NCBI GenBank assembly: GCA_944470555.2 | Contig: OX104127.1 | Span: forward strand, 127,101,113-127,165,112 | DNA length: 64,000 bases | DNA from: Heterobilharzia americana | Taxonomy: Eukaryota > Platyhelminthes > Trematoda > Strigeidida > Schistosomatidae | Direction: 5' to 3' | In this document: piece by piece, positions 61,276 to 64,000 of the stretch | Numbering within the stretch: the first letter of the stretch is position 1 | Layout of the letters: every line of letters begins with the position of its first letter | Made by a program: the position numbers and the translations under genes | Notes under the pieces: model-generated | Seen by the model: only the letters and a program-made list of their open reading frames with translations | Database searches by the model: none | What the model was told of the DNA's origin: nothing

Positions 61276-61495
61276 TGGAAATCTGATGGGAAGCTACGAG
61301 TTGAGCGTCGGAGGTGAGGGTGACATGGAGGAGATAGTGTGAGGTAGAAATGAGAGGTTGTGGGTAGTCGTGGAGTCAGGTTGAAAAGATTTCAGAGAAG
61401 AGAGTGCACTGGATACGTGCTACTGAATCCCTATGTTCCGCTAGGAACCCAAGGGACAAATAAATAATAAAATGAATTAATTTCAAAAAGCGGCA

Positions 61496-62039
61496 TGACT
61501 AACCTTTTTACTTTTCTGCACCAGCATTCACAGTGATTATTAAACTTTGGATACGGAATGACAACTGAAAATGAAAGGAGAGCACCCCAGTCGGTAGGAT
61601 TTGAACTAGTAGGCTTCAAATTACTGGTCTGATGTTTTACAAGGTGAGTTACAAGACTCGGCTCTTGATCAGGTCTTAACTGAACTTATGGAGTGTTTCA
61701 CCTGGCTATGTTGATTTTACGTATTATTTGTCATTTTACTTCACAGGTACTGCTTGCTCATATACATACTAGCAAGTTGTTCCCAAACACTTCAGCTCAC
61801 AGAATTTGAAATTTGCTTCGTAGTTCACCAAGATAATTTCGGTTGTTTCTACAGTTTCAAAGTGATTGTTGATTTATGCTTCATTCTTTTAAGAATTTTA
61901 ATCAACTTAGGTCGAATTGCCAATTTCGAGACATGATACAAAGAAAATTTAGATATTTAACGAACGTTCATACCAAGTAATTAAAACAACCGAAATATAA
62001 CAAAATCATAATACAATCTGAAAGTTTATTGTGATAAAC
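61496..62039. other. Non-coding stretch
   Basis: Contains a tRNA-like remnant on the minus strand: the reverse complement of 'ggatttgaactagtaggc' (61595-61612) resembles a B box. No intact tRNA can be folded by eye. Otherwise nothing recognised. Confidence 0.4.
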
Positions 62040-62185
62040 TGATTTCACGGTGATATTCATCAAAGACTGACAAAAGTTGGAGAACCATTAAGAAAACCTG
62101 GGAGCAAGTAATCGAACCCAGGACCCTTCGTTCTTCTGCATCGAGCACATTGTCACTGAGCCACTGGGTTGGAACCCAACGGTTC
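62040..62185 (-). mobile_element. tRNA-derived SINE, minus copy
   Basis: The minus strand reads 'aacccagtggctcagtgaca' (A-box-like), then 'gggtcctgggttcgattact' (a good B box), then 'ggttttcttaatggttctcc' and a 'gatgaatatca' tail. Clean tRNA-like head and family tail. The hammerhead block is absent between them. Confidence 0.6.
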
Positions 62186-62978
62186 ACATTTTCCTACTTC
62201 TTCGAATTCACGATACAGCGTAAAATTCATCCACTGCCGTCGTTGAGAACCTGTTTTCACTTCCGATTCGGTTTGCCCAGCGGTCACCACCTCTCATTAG
62301 AACTTCGGGAAGTCTCATCTCAAACTAAGTCACTAATGAACACTAGACAGTAAATCAGCTTGAAAGTTTGTGGAGATTCATTGTTTTCGAGTTGGAATTC
62401 ATTACTAACTGACACCATAATAGTGATCATAATAACCTCTCTTTATATAGCTACTGCTACACACGTAGTGAAAAAACGGGATATATTTTTAAAAAATGTT
62501 AAAACTTTCACCTTATTCAATACGAATGCTAATGCCCACCTTATTTCAGACAATCGAAATGTGCTAAACGTCACTTATAAAATGACTAACTGTTTTTACC
62601 TAATTTAAGCTGTCTAATATTTGTTTAACAACTAACGAGTAGAAAATAACTTGTTTCTCTGCATTATTTCCATGGGATAAACAAGAAAAATTTTTAATGT
62701 TTGCATCAGATTTGGTGATTCCGTTGGGATATTTAGATGAAGAGTAATTTTGTACACTCATTTCTAAACATATTCTTTATCTCTTTAGCTTTGTTGATGA
62801 CTCAAACAAAGATACGTTTACCAACAAAAAGATAACGCTTTCAGAAATAGATATGTGTACCTAAATCTCAGAAATATGGTTCATTTGAAAATCACTGACA
62901 AGGATAGCAGAAGTGTGTATCAGTGAGTCAGATGCCCATATGAAAAGTAAGTGCCGCAGAGAAAACTGTAATTATTAG
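62186..62978. other. Non-coding stretch
   Basis: AT-rich. The open frame at 62360-62608 (82 codons) has no recognised family. Confidence 0.55.
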
Positions 62979-63200
62979 ATATTTACTACCCATTGAACAA
63001 CCTGAGTAGTTTCAAACCATTCAGATTAATCTGTAGGCTTCACCAGACAGCCAGATCAGAGTGATCTAAACACCGAACAACCGTTTTGCTTGTTTGGGGC
63101 TGTCCGGCGTTTAGATCACTCTGATCTGGCTGTCTGGTGAAGTCTACAGATCAGCCTGAGTGGTTACAAACTATTTAGGTTGTTCAGTAGTAGTATATTT
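62979..63200. repeat. 220-bp palindromic hairpin element
   Basis: Arms 62994-63079 and 63101-63186 are inverted copies (about 85 percent by eye). The best block is perfectly mirrored ('tttagatcactctgatctgg' with 'ctgtctggtgaag'). Weaker symmetry extends to 62979 and 63200 through 'atttactac'. The loop is about 21 nt. MITE-like or fold-back element; no transposase similarity. Confidence 0.85.
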
Positions 63201-63202
63201 CA

Positions 63203-64000
63203 TTAGTTCACGACACTGTGTCAGAGATCACACATAGTGACCTTGACTGTAGGGTGGTTTCCAACAGAAACTTCGCTGACTAGCACCACAGTTGGGCAGT
63301 TAAAAAGCCACTCAGCTGTGAGAAATATTAAGGTGAAGCGTGCAATTTACAAATGATTTACAAAATGACAGGTAAACGTAATCAAGAAACATCTAAAGAC
63401 AATTATGATGAATCAGAAAAAGAAAATCTTTATTATTGATAGAGCTGTTTAACTCCACTACCACATGCAACCTAAGTACTTCAGGTTCAAGATCGGTACA
63501 ATACACAAGATTCAGGTTTTAAGCAAACACCACTGTTGTAAACAAAACATCTCACTTTTATGATTACTGAGACAAGAAATCTGAGTAAATACAAATTTTT
63601 GTCAACCTTATCAATTTCCAGCTCTGAATAAAACAACTTTTATCACAGAAAGTAAATACACTAAATGATCACAAAAGTAGTGGGTAATAGTTTGTGTACA
63701 GTTGAGGAACTTTCAAATTAGGAATTGCTTCACAAGAGTTCAGCAGACCAATGGTAAAATGGATTAACATGCGTAGAAAAGATCACAAATACAGCTGACC
63801 AAGAGGAATTAAGGACGCAGAGAAATTTGATGAACATAAGGTATGCATGAGATGTTAAAAAAATCTTAATTTTGTAAAACTAAGGGACAGTGAAACAATA
63901 AATTAGACACGAAAAAATACTGAAGATTTACAGAACCATAAGCTAATCTAAGAAGGAATTGCCTGAAATCAAGATTTATTGGTGTTCACGGATAAATAAG
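63203..64000. other. Non-coding stretch
   Basis: AT-rich, no gene or repeat recognised. Confidence 0.6.

Larger units (their letters stand above)
57870..61479 (+). mobile_element. RTE-clade (SR2-like) element, copy D, full length
   Basis: A 3.6-kb copy starting with the same AACCTCGCCTGG 5' end as copy C and ending in a TAAATAATAAAA-type tail. An imperfect candidate target-site duplication flanks it ('atttcgaaagtgtcat' at 57853-57868 against 'atttcaaaaagcggcat' near 61479-61495). It carries the expanded tracts of copies A, A' and B: 4 TGGAC units (second TGACT), GGCT, CCA, His/Gln and GGACGA/GGCAGC runs. Together with copy B it forms a 2.7-kb inverted pair. Confidence 0.9.

Noticed and set aside
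61590..61660. Possible tRNA gene on the minus strand
   Set aside because: Only a B-box-like stretch is present. I could not fold acceptor and anticodon stems, so it is more likely SINE-derived.

Overview
The window is AT-rich eukaryotic DNA made of degenerate retroelements set in long non-coding stretches. The best fit is a blood fluke (Schistosoma or a close schistosomatid). Five RTE-clade non-LTR copies read like schistosome SR2-type elements. One non-LTR relic resembles the CR1-like endonuclease/RT elements of schistosomes. One piece is the C-terminal GIY-YIG endonuclease of a Penelope-like element. Many short tRNA-like repeats carry hammerhead-ribozyme sequence, as the schistosome SM-alpha family does. 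The organism is inferred from recalled families, not from a database search. I found no host gene I can defend, so the window is either intergenic or lies inside a very large intron.

Layout: 1-12.4 kb is non-coding with two inverted pairs of hammerhead-type SINEs (2.2-2.6 and 5.7-6.2 kb). A dead CR1-like element lies at 12.4-15.6 kb and a Penelope-like endonuclease remnant at 17.3-17.8 kb. SINE clusters occupy 20.0-23.7 kb. A 2.9-kb inverted duplication (25.7-28.7 and 32.8-35.7 kb) contains a 5'-truncated RTE copy plus flanking SINE pieces. Two RTE copies in minus orientation follow (42.2-45.1 and 45.9-49.2 kb), and the second is full length with a 13-bp target-site duplication. A second, near-identical inverted duplication (49.9-53.6 kb) has one arm shortened by about 1.7 kb. 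A full-length plus-strand RTE copy lies at 57.9-61.5 kb. A 220-bp hairpin element sits at 63.0-63.2 kb.

Nothing here works together as a pathway. The interest is structural. There are several large inverted duplications in 64 kb. An RTE subfamily has in-ORF microsatellites, above all a TGGAC tract with 1, 4, 7, 7 and 23 copies, that break the reading frame yet are shared by separately inserted copies. Ribozyme-bearing SINEs are repeatedly arranged head to head. I did not recognise a new multi-gene system, and all retroelement reading frames in the window are interrupted.
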